In this document: in pieces, positions 1-11,644 of the stretch
Layout of the letters: each line of letters begins with the position of its first letter
How positions within the stretch are numbered: position 1 is the first letter of the stretch
NCBI GenBank assembly: GCA_963585895.1
Contig: OY757904.1
Span: 65,842,170-65,906,169, forward strand
Direction of reading: 5' to 3'
Origin: Sepioteuthis lessoniana
Lineage: Eukaryota > Mollusca > Cephalopoda > Myopsida > Loliginidae
Length of the DNA: 64,000 nt
Made by a program: the position numbers and the translations under genes
Notes under the pieces: generated by a model
Database searches by the model: none
What the model was told of the DNA's origin: nothing
What the model saw: only the letters and a program-made list of their open reading frames with translations

Positions 1-409
1 ATTTTTCCTCTGGAGATAATTAAAAAAAACACACCCATCTTCTGAGCCGGATTGAACAACTGACACTAAATTAAATTTTAAATGGCATTAACAACTCTAC
101 AACGATTAATGGCTCATGAACCCATTCAGAAACAAGCACCATATCATGTGACACCTTGACGATGCAATATATCTAGGAGAACTGTCACCTTTGTTGATAT
201 TCAGAGCCGACATTATTGGGGAAGTAGTAGTATACTTTAAAAAAAGCCAGCATTTCACAAATCAGGTTTTCGAATTCTGATTTAAAGATACTTATCTTAA
301 ATTCATTGATTTAGATGAAAATTTAAAAAAAAAAGCTTTTATTTTGTTAATGAAAAAATCATTTCAAAAGAAAAAGAAAATTAATTTTTGCCATGAGACA
401 TGTTTAGGG

Positions 410-630
410 AAACCGAGGCATAGTAGCTAACGTGCTGGACTGTGACATCGTAGTAAGCGAGTTCAATCTTCCGTCGTACAATTCTGATCACTTTTGAACT
501 GATACCTTTGGAAAAGGTATGAACTTTCTTATTTATTCAGGTCTGCATTAAATAGTGTCACTCCTTCTTTTCTACAAGGATGGCCTTGTCATTAAATAAA
601 CCATGAAGGTTAATATTCCATTAAACACAG
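410..630 (+). repeat. Decayed tRNA-headed SINE
   Basis: A promoter-like head (GTAGCTAACGTGCTGGACTG, then GCGAGTTCAATCTTCC as a B-box-like motif) is followed by the body phrase GGAAAAGGTATGAA seen in better copies at 34.5 and 56.5 kb. It ends with a CATTAAATAAACC...CATTAAAC tail that resembles the 3' tail of the modular SINEs. Strongly diverged, with no flanking duplication that I can see. Confidence 0.5.
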
Positions 631-639
631 AGACTAAAC

Positions 640-1284
640 CGAAGCATAGAAATATGTTTAACTGAAAATAGCTCCGTGAAAGACATGGTGAATATTTTGT
701 TCATTTGAATTGTTTCCTTGGTGTAAACAGAATCATCTGGCTCCTGTTCTTTTGTTACTTAGTGCAAGTCCCTCTGATAGGTACGATTGGTCTTGTTAGG
801 CATTGAATAAATCACTTGGGTTATTTTTGAGGAGTTACCGGGCACAGCCGAATGTGTTACGGGTTTTGTTTAATCTGCTTTTCATCAAGACCGTATATAA
901 ACAATAGATGTATGGAACACATGATTGTAATTGTTCGGCGAATCAGTCATATTATCAAACGCAAAACGTCAGATATTTTCAAACAGTCATTTCCCTGACA
1001 GTTCTTTGAATTGGCCACTTTTTTTGTGTGGAACTTGTAATCTGCTTATTGTGTTCTCACAGACCCCCCACACCCAATAAAGAAACCAGCAAAATCAACA
1101 TTTTAAATTTTGTTGATAGAACTTATTCTCAAAAGCTCTTAAGCCCGGGTGATTTAAAAACTCATGTCTCGGACATATATTTCGAATTGTGTACTTTCTT
1201 TGGTATCATTGTTATCTATGCATAGAATAGTGTTTCGAAAGCATTGTGAGTAAATAGCGAAAAGCAGCCGTACGTGTACGAACC

Positions 1285-1285
<1 letters not shown>
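640..1285. other. Unassigned AT-rich DNA
   Basis: I recognise no gene or repeat here. A 65-codon open frame (1028-1225, plus) has no domain, signal peptide or composition suggesting a real protein. Confidence 0.4.
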
Positions 1286-1353
<68 letters not shown>

Positions 1354-1414
1354 TGCGTTCGTCGTTTCCATTGGTTTGAGAGCGAATTTGGATATATATA
1401 TATATCTATATATA

Positions 1415-1476
<62 letters not shown>

Positions 1477-1511
1477 TAGATATAGATATAGATATAGATA
1501 TAGATAGATAT
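1286..1511. repeat. Paired (TA)n / (TATC)n microsatellite
   Basis: Two TA arrays (about 1286-1352 and 1391-1474) are separated by about 39 bp of unique sequence. The second ends in TAGATA/GATATA variants. Tyr/Ile-rich open frames across it are translation of the repeat. Confidence 0.95.
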
Positions 1512-2530
1512 CCAAGACAAAAGTTATCTAGGATTGATATTGCCGAATCAGTCGAAGTGCAGATATTCAGATTCGAAGGCAGACTAAAGGAAACTCGAAA
1601 AATCCTTTAGAACTGACACTGTAAATAAAGGATACTTGATGGAACAATTTACCTTCGAAGAAATCTACGAAGACCTAAGAAATTTATAAAATCCAACCGT
1701 AGTAACAATGTTCCTTCGTTACAATACTTTCACTTCTAAAGTAATGACTTCTAAGAGTTAAATAACGATTGCTTTAATGCTTAACATAGAAATTATTTTT
1801 CTGTCTGCTTCTCCCTCAACCACGATGTCGATTAGCCCGCCATTCGTTTCTCCACTCCATCCACAATAATCATTAGTTCCCTGAAGATCGTTTTCTTACC
1901 CCCGTTTAATATAGCATTGTTAAACAAGAGAAGCACGATATGTTTGAATACGGCGCTCGAATCTATTTTAAAATCTGATGTTGTAAGAAGTAAAATCGAT
2001 CGACTTACTATGAGTATTATAAAATATACTTCAAAGATTCTAAGATGAAATACGCTCCTGACGAATAGATTAATGACATTAATTCATGAAATAATCAACA
2101 AAGATTTAAGAAATGCTCTTGTTTCTGGCGTCTAAATATATCCCAATAATTCCCTGGATTCTTAATGCTTTGCTGTTTCTGGAATAATCACTGGATCCAT
2201 TCTTTTAAAATGGACTGGTACTCTCGTAACCGTTATTATAAAACGTTGTCAATGCATTTGATTCGGGATTCGGTTATAGGTTTCCAGTTCAATTCAAAAT
2301 GTGTTGTAGTGAGCCATTATGGCTAGATCAATTGTTTGACAAATTTTCTTTAATTGTTTAATTCAAGTAGCATTAACTCCAATCAGCAGTCTTAGAATAT
2401 GCAGATTGTATTCACTTGCAGAGAAATCAGATCCCATAAAAAGGGTGTTCTGGGCTTGATACTTTATTTTATCCAATAGTGGGCTCCAGTTCTGGAATTC
2501 AGGGTCATATACATTTACTCAAAACCCTAT
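1512..2530. other. Unassigned AT-rich DNA
   Basis: No long open frame, recognisable repeat or RNA gene seen. Confidence 0.4.
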
Positions 2531-3100
2531 ATTGCTCAGTCGGCTGGGGCTGTAGAATACGCTGACTGCACCTCTGCAGAGGGGTAAGACCCCCCCCCCC
2601 AAACGAGTGTCCTGGATATAACACAAAACAATCTGATGGTGAGGTTCCAGCAATGCTGGAGCTTTGGGGAATGCGGAGTACCCCTTCATTAGCATCGCTT
2701 CCAGGTCCACTCTGGCCCGGAGTGGTAGCACCTGATAGGGCCCTATCTATGGGTTAAATAGAACTAACAGCATTCTTATGCTAAACTTAATTGTTTGAGT
2801 AAACTGAATAGGTTGAAATAGAAAGTTTTTGACAATCAAACCGTACTTACATTTAAACTGCGTGCTTATGCTTAACTGAATTTTTTTTAAATAGAACTGT
2901 TCTTCGACATTAAAATTGTATTTACACTTAACGTAATTGTTACATATAACTTCTTGAATTGTTTGAAATAAATGTTTTTGAAAATTAAACTGTGTACTTA
3001 TGCTAAACTGAATTGTTTTAAATAGAACAGATTATTTACATAAAAATGGATTTGGCGTTAAATAACCTACAAAGGTTGATATGCCATAAAACCCACCAAA
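2531..3100 (+). repeat. Modular SINE, copy 1
   Basis: The head GCTCAGTCGGCTGGGGC resembles the A-box region of tRNA-Lys-type genes. A conserved block follows (GGTTCCAGCAATGCTGGAGC, then a CCACTCTGGCCCGGAGTGG stem). The body (about 2755-3040) consists of imperfect ~55-nt modules of the type AACTGAATTGTTTGAAATAG...ACTGTGTACTTATGCT. The tail GCGTTAAATAACC...GATATGCC can form a stem. Similar copies lie at 3.5, 4.4, 33.1, 40.4 and 56.9 kb. Non-coding; a tRNA-derived SINE is the best guess for its class. Confidence 0.75.
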
Positions 3101-3547
3101 TCAAACCAAACCAATTAAACCCTTATAATGTTATGCAAGGTCAAAGTTTTTATGGAGTTCAGATGATATAATTCAGCGTTTTCCTTCTACTTGAGGAGTT
3201 TGTATATTAAAATATCACATGCAGTCTATTTATTCATAGCAGGATTTATACGTTCTCCATTAACGACGACAACAATTGTTACGCAACGAGTACCTTCGAT
3301 ATTAGATTGAATCTTATGCAAAAAATATGTCTTAAGAAACACTTACACGTTAAATTAAATCATGGTATTCAAAGAATTTATTGCTTATACCTATGAATAT
3401 AGTGTAGCTTGAGGTGGTTTGATATACTGCTAAATCCAATCATTTTATCAATCAATTAACAATCACTAATTAGCATTTCTTTCCTGATTTTCTTAGGATG
3501 ATGACTCTGAATATCTCAAATTAATTTATTCTTTCAATCAAAAATCA
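3101..3547. other. Unassigned AT-rich DNA between SINE copies
   Basis: No gene or recognised repeat. Short spacer between two copies of the modular SINE. Confidence 0.4.
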
Positions 3548-4000
3548 ATTGCCCAGTCGGTTGGGGCAGTAGAATACACCGACTGCACCCAAACGAGGGT
3601 CCTGATATGATACTAAATAATCTGATGGTGAGGTTCCAGTAATGCTGGAGCTTTGGGGAATTCGGAGTATCTCGTCATCGCCATTGTTCCCAGTTTCACT
3701 ATGGCCCGAAGTGGTAGGACCTGATAGGGTCTTATCTATGGGTCAAATAGAAATAAAGTTTATACTAAAGTGAACTGCTTGAAATTGAACTCTTTTGACA
3801 TGTTAACTGCGTACTTATGCTCAACTGAATTGTCTGAATTAGAAATGTTTGATTAAACTGAATAACTTAAAATAGTAATATTTTTTACTTTTAAACTCTA
3901 TACTATGCTAAACTGAATTGTTTGAAATTGAACTGATTATTTGTATAGAAATAAATTTGGCATGAAATAATCTACAATGGTTGATATGCCATAAAACTAA
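3548..4000 (+). repeat. Modular SINE, copy 2
   Basis: Head GCCCAGTCGGTTGGGGCAGT, block GGTTCCAGTAATGCTGGAGC, and tail GGCATGAAATAATC...GATATGCC as in copy 1. The modular body is shorter than in copy 1 (fewer ~55-nt units), so copy length varies by module number. Confidence 0.75.
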
Positions 4001-4422
4001 CCAATCAAAAGAAATGCCACTGCTATAGCTATGTGTCCTTCCCACCTACATAGATAAATTTGCAGCGTATATTTTGTATTTTGATTCCGCTCGGTGTTGT
4101 ATGATGTTCAATTTCGTATGAATACTCCATCCACCTGCTTTTCGCCAGGAATAGAAATTTTAACTTTAGAAATATTTACATCTGAAAGAAATGAATCGCG
4201 GTCTATGATTTGTTGCTGCTTTCTTTTTTTTTTTTTTTTTCTTTTTCAACCAGGATTTAAAAGAATACGTAGATGTGGTACTGAATATTTCACTGCAAAC
4301 AGAAAACTATGCCCAGGAAAATAGATAAATTAACGTTGTATATCGATCAGAAAATCCGCACCGTTTTTATGAAGATCTCCTATTGGGGATTATGTCTGCT
4401 TCAGAATTAATTTCATGTCTGT

Positions 4423-4888
4423 CAGTTGCCAAATCGGCTGGGGCTGTAGAATATACCTACTCCTCTACAGGGGTTTAAAAAAAACAACGAGTGTCCGGTA
4501 TATGACACTAAACAATATGATGATGAACTTCCAGTAATGCTTGAGATTTGGGGTATGTTGTGTACCTCTTCATTGTTATCATTCTTAGGTCTACTTTATT
4601 GTGGAATGGTAGCATCTTATAGGGTCCAATCTATGAGTTCAATAGAACAAGCTGTGAACTTGTGCTAAACTGAATTGCTTGAAATAGAATTGTTTTGGCA
4701 TTTAGACTGTGTACTTACAAATGCGAAACTAAATTGTTTGAAATAGAACTGATTTGACATTTAACTGAACTGTTTTGAGATTTAAGTGTTTGTTAACAAA
4801 ATCTATACTTCTACTTAACTGGAGAGTTTAAAATTTAATTAGGCGTTAAATAGCCCGAAAGGATTGATAAGCCGTAAAACAAAACAAC
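4423..4888 (+). repeat. Modular SINE, copy 3
   Basis: Head AAATCGGCTGGGGCTGTAGA, the block CTTCCAGTAATGCTTGAGAT (decayed), and several modules containing CTGAATTGCTTGAAATAG. The tail GGCGTTAAATAGCC...GATAAGCC still forms a stem with compensating-looking changes. More diverged than copies 1 and 2. Confidence 0.7.
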
Positions 4889-4892
4889 CAAC

Positions 4893-5060
4893 CGACTCTC
4901 TCCGTAGGAGGTTGATAATACGCTGACTTTAGCCTCTGGAAAGGAATACGTTCTCTTCCAATGAAAATGGAGTATCCCTGGTCCATTCTAATACGGAGCG
5001 GGAGTAAATTTTAGTGTTGCATCTGTAGGTCAAATAAATATGCATTAAAATTATTCGATT
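4893..5060 (+). repeat. Modular SINE, copy 4, 5' part only
   Basis: The head-like phrase GGTTGATAATACGCTGAC and the downstream phrase GGTCCATTCTAATACGGAGC align with the start and middle of copies 1-3. The modular body and tail are not clearly present. It begins 5 bp after copy 3 ends. Confidence 0.5.
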
Positions 5061-5759
5061 GTAATTATTTGATACCGTATACTTTGAAATGATTTTGTTT
5101 GCTTACTTTATTCAATGACAAACCAACCGCTGTAGCTTATTAAAAGAAAAATCTGTTATTGTATAAGAAAAGTAATGGTATTATTATTTAACCCATAGAT
5201 GGCGGGGATGCCTCCCTAAGTTTTATGAGTGTATTAGTCTGAAAGTGAACATACTTATGCAATCGAAGTTTAATCTCGCTCAATATGATGTCACAGTCCA
5301 TCATGTAAGATGTCAGAATCCCCCCTTTAAAGTTTTGTGTATTATTGTTACGTGATGCAATAATAAGAAGAAGAAAAAAAGAAAAGAAGAAAGAAAGAAA
5401 GAAAGAAAAAAGAGAGATTAATACCAAGACCTTCCAAGATAAACTATCGAACGGGAAAATGACAGTAATTACAATTGTAATTGCCAAGCTGAGTATAAAG
5501 CCTGGAGGAGTTGTAAAATTGGAGAAGCAGAGAAAACCATCCAAACCACATCATTTTTTTAGATCGGCCAGAATACTGAGAAGAGTCTTTGAGACTTGAG
5601 AAGATTTCCTTTTAATTGAACTAACTCAATTGTTTAAAACTCTCAAAGAATAAAATATTATCCTTATGATTTTTTAACTTGAAATCCTATGATTTTTTGC
5701 AAACGAAATATTTATTAAAACGAAATAAATACTTGAAGCTTTATTATTATCATATACTG
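5061..5759. other. Unassigned DNA with a GAAA-rich tract
   Basis: A purine tract of GAA/GAAA units lies at about 5364-5417. Lys/Arg-rich and Phe-rich open frames on the two strands (5188-5599) are products of that tract, not supported as genes. No domain seen. Confidence 0.45.
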
Positions 5760-5985
5760 TAATGAAGGGGTATTGTTATAGGAAATAAACTCAGCACTTC
5801 GAGTTAAAATCTTGGATGAGGCTTTTTCAATTTCACATAGCCCTAATACCCTTGGGAAAGGCATGCACTGACATTTTTCTCTTCATCTATACGTAAACAG
5901 TAGGGCAGACGAGCAACTTTAATCTTGGTGTGGTAACCAAAAAGAATTAAAACTCTGAACACCAATCTGTTAAACTCTCCTAAAT
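5760..5985 (+). repeat. Decayed tRNA-headed SINE
   Basis: A degenerate B-box (CGAGTTAAAATCTTGG), the phrase TCACATAGCCCTAATACCCT, then GGGAAAGGCATG and AAAACTCTGAACACC match in order the intact copy at 34460-34742. The promoter head is poorly preserved. Confidence 0.65.
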
Positions 5986-7884
5986 AATTTGACATGATGT
6001 CACATCTTGTTCGTTAGTATGTATTGATGAATACATATAATTATTAGTATTAGACAGAAATATTATAAACCAAGGACGTGTGTGCAAATTATTCGTATTA
6101 TATAGGGATATTCGATTATATAACAATGTCCAAAATACTGTTAAGTAGGAATTAAACAAAAACGTAAATATAGATATACAATTAATCAATTAATGGAAAA
6201 TAATCCGAGTCATATTGATATGCCATTACCATACATCAGTCAAGGCTATTTTTTTCGTTTTTAAGAAAATTGACATGTTTACTGTTAAATTAGAAGTAAT
6301 TCAGCACTGTTTTCACATATATTATCAAATACCGGTAGCATTATAATTCCAAACGTTTCGGTACATGCAAGACGTTTCTTAGTGCAAGAGTATTAACAGC
6401 TAAAATATCTATAGCAAGTGGAATGTTTTATCCATGTTCTCGTTTACCTATTGTTTTACTGTCCACATAATAAAATTACAATGCTGAGAGCAGTATTACA
6501 TAGTGGTAAGAGAGGACAGAGATAAATGGATTACTGACTTTCTCAAGAGCATTCATGTGATTTCAAAGCAAATCTGTTTAGCGAGTCTGTTTTCTTTGTT
6601 AATATCCCTTACAGCACAATTTGCACTATTATTAGGAAATTTTACTTAGGACTCAATACTTTTCCTTGTAAACGGAATGACAAAATGTATCCCGTCTATT
6701 CTGGATTCTGCAGTATTCCCGTCAATTATACCACCTCTCCCTATATTATGTAATTACCACATTTATATGATTTTCTCTTAGATAAATGTATCAGTTTATA
6801 AAATTATAACAAATAAGACGCTAACGATTTTTCTTTAAACGCTACTAATACATTTAACAATATGTAATACACTTTAATCTAACATGCCTTTTTTTATACT
6901 TAACTTAAACAGACGATATGAAAGTATTTACTTTAATGCTATATCCCTAACTACACCAAGCAGTACAATGAAATAACCCAGTTTTATGGGGGGAAAAGTA
7001 TGGAAACACTTGTAATCTGTATTCCTAAAACAAATACCCAGAAATCATAGATATGCACATCAATGTCCAGTTAAAATACATTTTTTGAATCTCTTAAAAA
7101 GCTGGTGGTATACTTGATTGAAAGGAAGCATAGTGATAAAAAAGAATTATTCATTGAAACAATGAAAGTATCTTAACATTTATTTAAGAAAGTAATTCAC
7201 ACTTAGGTGTCGCAAAATATGTTAGTTTCTCCCAGTCAGCTTAATGTAAAATTTGGTGCAAATAAAAAAGAAATGATATGGAAAACATATTGGATGACTT
7301 CGAAAGATATCAAGGCTTCAGCATAGAAACATGAAAAAATATGTTTTAAAAATAGATACTTTACAGATATGTCGATACAGTGTTTGAGACCAAACTGTTA
7401 GAAATGGACTTAATGAAATGAGATGTACATAGAGAAAATCCTAAAACAAACAAGAAGTCAAGTGTAAAATTGTTTAAGGCGAAATGATCACGAACATGTT
7501 GATAATTGAATTAAACTTTTATTAAGTGATGCATAAAGAATCTGTATTGGCCAAGGCAATGATGCAAGAACATTTATCTCCTAACGTAAATTTACTGTTA
7601 AAACCAAGGTAAACAACCTCTGTTCATGCTAACTGTATGCTTTTTTCATAGGTTGTATTAGATATATAATTTGGAAGGATTTGAAAGGAAATCAGATTTC
7701 CAATTATTCCAAACTTTTTGAAAGCATTTCAGGACTGAGATAAACGCAAGGGTTGGTATAATTTTAATATTTATTCAAAAGAGACAGAAAGAAGCGCCCC
7801 GAACTCTAATGAGACGCTCGAATATCTTTTTTTAAAATTTAGGTAGTAACAACTAAAAGCGATGAATGGTCGATTCCATTGTCA
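5986..7884. other. Unassigned AT-rich DNA
   Basis: No gene, RNA or clear repeat over about 1.9 kb. The 69-codon minus-strand frame (5980-6189) is Asn/Tyr-rich, without domain or splice signals. Confidence 0.4.
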
Positions 7885-8205
7885 GTGCAATACGTATGAC
7901 ACTAAGCTGCATCTCTAGTAGAGGTTCAAGTTATGGATCTCTGAAGAGTATAGAATTCACCTTCACTTCTCTTATTCCCTAGTCAACTATAACCTGGATA
8001 GGTTGTCAATGTTATGGTCTCATTTAGGGGTCAAAAAAGCTGTGTGCAAATTAATTGCATTAGTGAGAAATAGCTCTCATATAGCAGAATGCACAAATCT
8101 ACTGGGAACAATGTAAATATATAAGAACAATGTAATCAATTCCCAATATCTAGGCATGAAATACACCCGGACGGGTTTATATATCATTAAAATCAATCAC
8201 TCAAA
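7885..8205 (+). repeat. Very decayed SINE related to the modular family
   Basis: The phrases GACACTAAGCTGCATCTCTA, AGAGGTTCAAGTTATGGATC, CTCATTTAGGGGTCAAAAAA and a tail GGCATGAAATACACCC...ATCATTAAAATC occur in the order expected for the modular SINE. The repeated modules are not visible. It could be an older relative of the family. Confidence 0.4.
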
Positions 8206-8639
8206 CATTCAATCAATAACTGAATGCTAGATGCAAAAGTTTTGAAACAGTTCAAATAATATGAGATGCAATTATAAATTGAGAATTGTAATGACTATAA
8301 TTGACATGTATTTATCACTGATTTAAGCCGAGCTTTGTTCCCTGTCTGATTAATTTCGTTTATTTGAATTTTCTTCAACGATTTCGCGCAAATTTGTTTC
8401 TGCATCTAGAAGAATAATTTCTCTAAATTTCCTAAATTGTTTTAATCTTTCAGAGACATTTTCTAGTTTGTGCATATACAACTGATTTTAATTGACGGTT
8501 ATAAATTCTCTTCACAGCTAATGTTAAATAAATTCCTCCACTAGATATTGGCTATATATTTATTTTAATTTGGGAAGTAAATCTTTCCACATATAACCCT
8601 GTTTACTTTGATTTGATTTCGCTAACTTTATACCACACA

Positions 8640-8985
8640 GGAGTTAGGGGCTCCAAAGTGATGTTAGGGGTATAACTCTTAACTGCACCAGATAGCGAGG
8701 CTCCAAGTTTGGAGATCTGAGAATTTTGAGCTATTTTTTATTTTAATTACTCTCAGGCCCACTTTGATCTGCAGTGGTAGTACCAATTAGAGTTAACCTT
8801 ATGGGCCAAATAGTTCAGTTCATGTTTTCTTCATATTTGATTGGAAGGACGCAAAAATCAAAAAACACTAATAAAACAACTAAGACAAATGCAAATTTGA
8901 ACGAACAATCATCTCAGTTCCCTAACATCTAAACATAAAATAACGCTAAAAGGGCTAACATGCTCTTAAAATCCCTCAATTAATC
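8640..8985 (+). repeat. Very decayed SINE related to the modular family
   Basis: Matching landmarks are GCGAGGCTCCAAGTTTGGAG, TCAGGCCCACTTTGATCTGC, GTGGTAGTACCAATTAGAGT, CTTATGGGCCAAATAG and a degenerate tail with AAAATAACGCTAAAAGGGC. Similar in layout to the 7.9 and 59.4 kb copies. Confidence 0.45.
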
Positions 8986-9426
8986 TCCCCGTATTCGCCG
9001 TATGTATCACCGTTTAAAAAGCATTTTAATATACATAATAGCGTACTCATTCTTCGAATTGATGTTTACTTGAATTTAATTAATTTTGATAATCTTTTCA
9101 CAGACCGATATTAAGAATAACTAGATTCTCGATTTAAATTGTTTTTAGACAAACCTTAATTATTAGTGCCTTGTGGTAATATTCAATGAGACAACTTTGG
9201 CTTCTAATTTGTATTAGTAATTTTCTAATACTCCCGAGTAATTTTGAATAGATTTTAGAGAATTTGATTACCAGCCTGTTCTTTTCCTTCCTCCTCGAAT
9301 GAACATTATCTTTTCTTATCTAAATGATTCTTAGTAGACCCAACAAACATCAGCACTCTGTTATAATACATTTAAACATTGCATTACTTACCTTGTGTAC
9401 GTACGTTATCCTGCATTGCACATACA
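8986..9426. other. Unassigned AT-rich DNA
   Basis: No gene or recognised repeat seen. Confidence 0.4.
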
Positions 9427-9427
9427 C

Positions 9428-9478
<51 letters not shown>

Positions 9479-9479
9479 A

Positions 9480-9543
<64 letters not shown>
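9427..9543. repeat. Compound (TA)n/(TG)n microsatellite
   Basis: The order is TA, TG, TA, TG. Open frames crossing it (Tyr-Ile and Cys-Val runs on plus, His-Thr on minus) are repeat translations. Confidence 0.95.
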
Positions 9544-9546
<3 letters not shown>

Positions 9547-9739
9547 CCCTTGTTTGTGTGGGGAGGTGGGTGTGTGTTTATTGAGTCAAAATTCATTGTC
9601 TCTATCTTTTTACCGAAACCTTCCAACATGCAGAGGATACAGAACAACGTCAAATTTCCAAGCGATATACTTATAGCTTGATTCAGAGTAATCCTAGACC
9701 GGTTTCCGTATCTATGCAAATAACTGAGCAGCTATTTAT

Positions 9740-10020
9740 CTTTTGGGAAGCACTTATAGTAACAATATACAGAATAAAGTCGGTGACCCGGGATCAAATA
9801 CTAGACTATACTGTTAGCGTTTCCCTTCTCGTTTATGCCTTTGGGAAAGGCATCAATCAGTGTCCTTCCATATTTACCGGGAATACGAGGGGAGACTGAG
9901 CACTTTAGGAAAAGGTATTCTGGAAGACATCCTATCAGTCAAAGCAGTTTTCCTCCACGTAAAACTGACCTATATCACACACTGCTCGAGGCAGAGCTGT
10001 TGAGTAAAAAATAGCTATAG
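9740..10020 (+). repeat. tRNA-headed SINE, diverged
   Basis: The head ATAGTAACAATATACAGAAT, B-box-like CCCGGGATCAAATACTAGAC, GCCTTTGGGAAAGGCATCAA, and the distal phrase ATATCACACACTGCTCGAGG align in order with the intact copy near 34.5 kb. Confidence 0.6.
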
Positions 10021-10776
10021 ATATAGAGAGAACGATTAGATTCCTGCTTTGACAAAGAGATTTAGGACGATGTGAAACGCAGTCTCATCCAAGATTTAAA
10101 TTTGGCTCTGCGAATCAATTTCTAACGAAAATAATCTTTCAACCCACGCCTCATTTTACCTGGGAACGAACGCTAACTTTTAGCATTGGTGAGAAATCCA
10201 CCTATTTCAATCACCAAACTAGCTCTTTTGATTCTTTTTTCTTTTTCATTATTCTCCTTTTAGCCGTAATAAATATATACTTATTTGAGGCTTCTGGATT
10301 TATGCATCTTATTTCTGATTAACTGTTCAGTACTTTTACATTTTGTTCCAAACGTTTTCTCAAATTCGAATAAGCAATAATCGGCAGGTGCAAAATAACA
10401 TATTCTGCATAACAATTCACAATCACTCATGTTGCAGTCACGTATCCACTTTGTCATACTATGTATCATTGCTTATAAAATATAAACCCATCTTAGTCCA
10501 TTTAAAATTTATTTATTTTTCCTTTTCTCGTGATGTTATGTTCTCAACTGAAATATTCACTTCTTCTGCAGATATTCTTGAGTGTATTCAGTAATCAAGG
10601 AACCTATATATATTTAAAGAATTTCTAATGGCAGGAAACGTAGTCATAGCTAACAAGTTGCTACACAGTGAAATCAAAATAAAATCATGCTCCAAATATT
10701 TTTTAAAAAGATGCAAATCCTCAACTTAAGTTTATCTGCGTCATCGACAACAATTCCTTTTTGTAATGTAAAATCC
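10021..10776. other. Unassigned AT-rich DNA
   Basis: Two short overlapping open frames on opposite strands (10281-10594) have no recognisable domain. I see no repeat family. Confidence 0.4.
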
Positions 10777-10778
10777 AT

Positions 10779-10814
<36 letters not shown>

Positions 10815-10816
10815 TA

Positions 10817-10847
<31 letters not shown>
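10777..10847 (+). repeat. (CAA)n(TAA)n microsatellite
   Basis: About eleven CAA units followed by about ten TAA/ATA units. This could be the 3' tail of a retroelement, but I cannot identify the upstream element. Confidence 0.9.
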
Positions 10848-11525
10848 TGTATTTGATTTTTATTCAATTTGCCATAGTAAAAATCTTTGGTGTTTACTAT
10901 TTTGTGTCTTAAATGAGGAACAATTTACTCATAGACTAACTATAAATATTAAAAGAAATGCTTCGATGTTGGACCACGAAATTCAGTTTTTTGTAAAAAT
11001 GTAGTAGTTTAGCACGTGTGAATGCCAACCCTAGAAGATAGAGGAAAAAGAAGGAAAAGAAAAAAAGAAGAAGGCGAACCAAAGTAGAAACTAATAACCC
11101 CCGCGTCCGTAAAATAATGGAGGCCCACTTGTATATAAATGGTCATAAACTTAGAAGGAAAATAATACTAGTGACCATTTGTTAAAAGAATCTAAGGATG
11201 AAAAGCTCGTCCATTCCAAGAAAAGTATGTTGAAAAGGTTAGTAACATTGTTTTCTGCTAAACTTTTCATTTAAAAATGCATATTTGATTTTTATTCAAT
11301 TTGTCTTTGTAAAAGTCTTTGGTGTATACTATTATGTGTCGTAAATGAAAGAACAATTTACTAGTAGGCCGACTATAAATCTTAAAAGAAAAGCTTCACT
11401 GTTGACCGCGAATTAAATTTTTAGTAAAAATATAGAACTATAACAGGTGATAGTGCCAATTTTCAGAAGAATGGGGGAAAACAAACAAACAAACAAACAA
11501 ACAAAAGTAAGATAGAAACTAAAAT
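10846..11525 (+). repeat. Direct repeat pair, ~430-bp period
   Basis: The stretch 10848-11065 (TTTGATTTTTATTCAATTTG, then AAATCTTTGGTGTTTACTAT) recurs with roughly 80 percent identity by eye at 11283-11495. Both end in A/G-rich tracts; the second includes (AAAC)n at 11481-11504. Unknown family; no coding potential. Confidence 0.7.
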
Positions 11526-11644
11526 AGAACAGGGAGCGAAGAAAAAGAAAATTCTCTTATCAATATATTAGTCTTGGATTAAGTTAACTAAGTTAAAACT
11601 TAACGGAAAAGAAGAGGATTTTTTTGTGACCCGCTGTTCATGTA

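Noticed and set aside
1216..1515. Tyr/Ile-rich open frame
   Set aside because: Direct translation of TA microsatellites. The same applies to similar frames at 9.4, 33.8, 57.4, 57.9 and 62.4 kb.
5188..5599. Opposed 118- and 84-residue frames
   Set aside because: They depend on a GAAA/TTTC tract; composition is driven by it.
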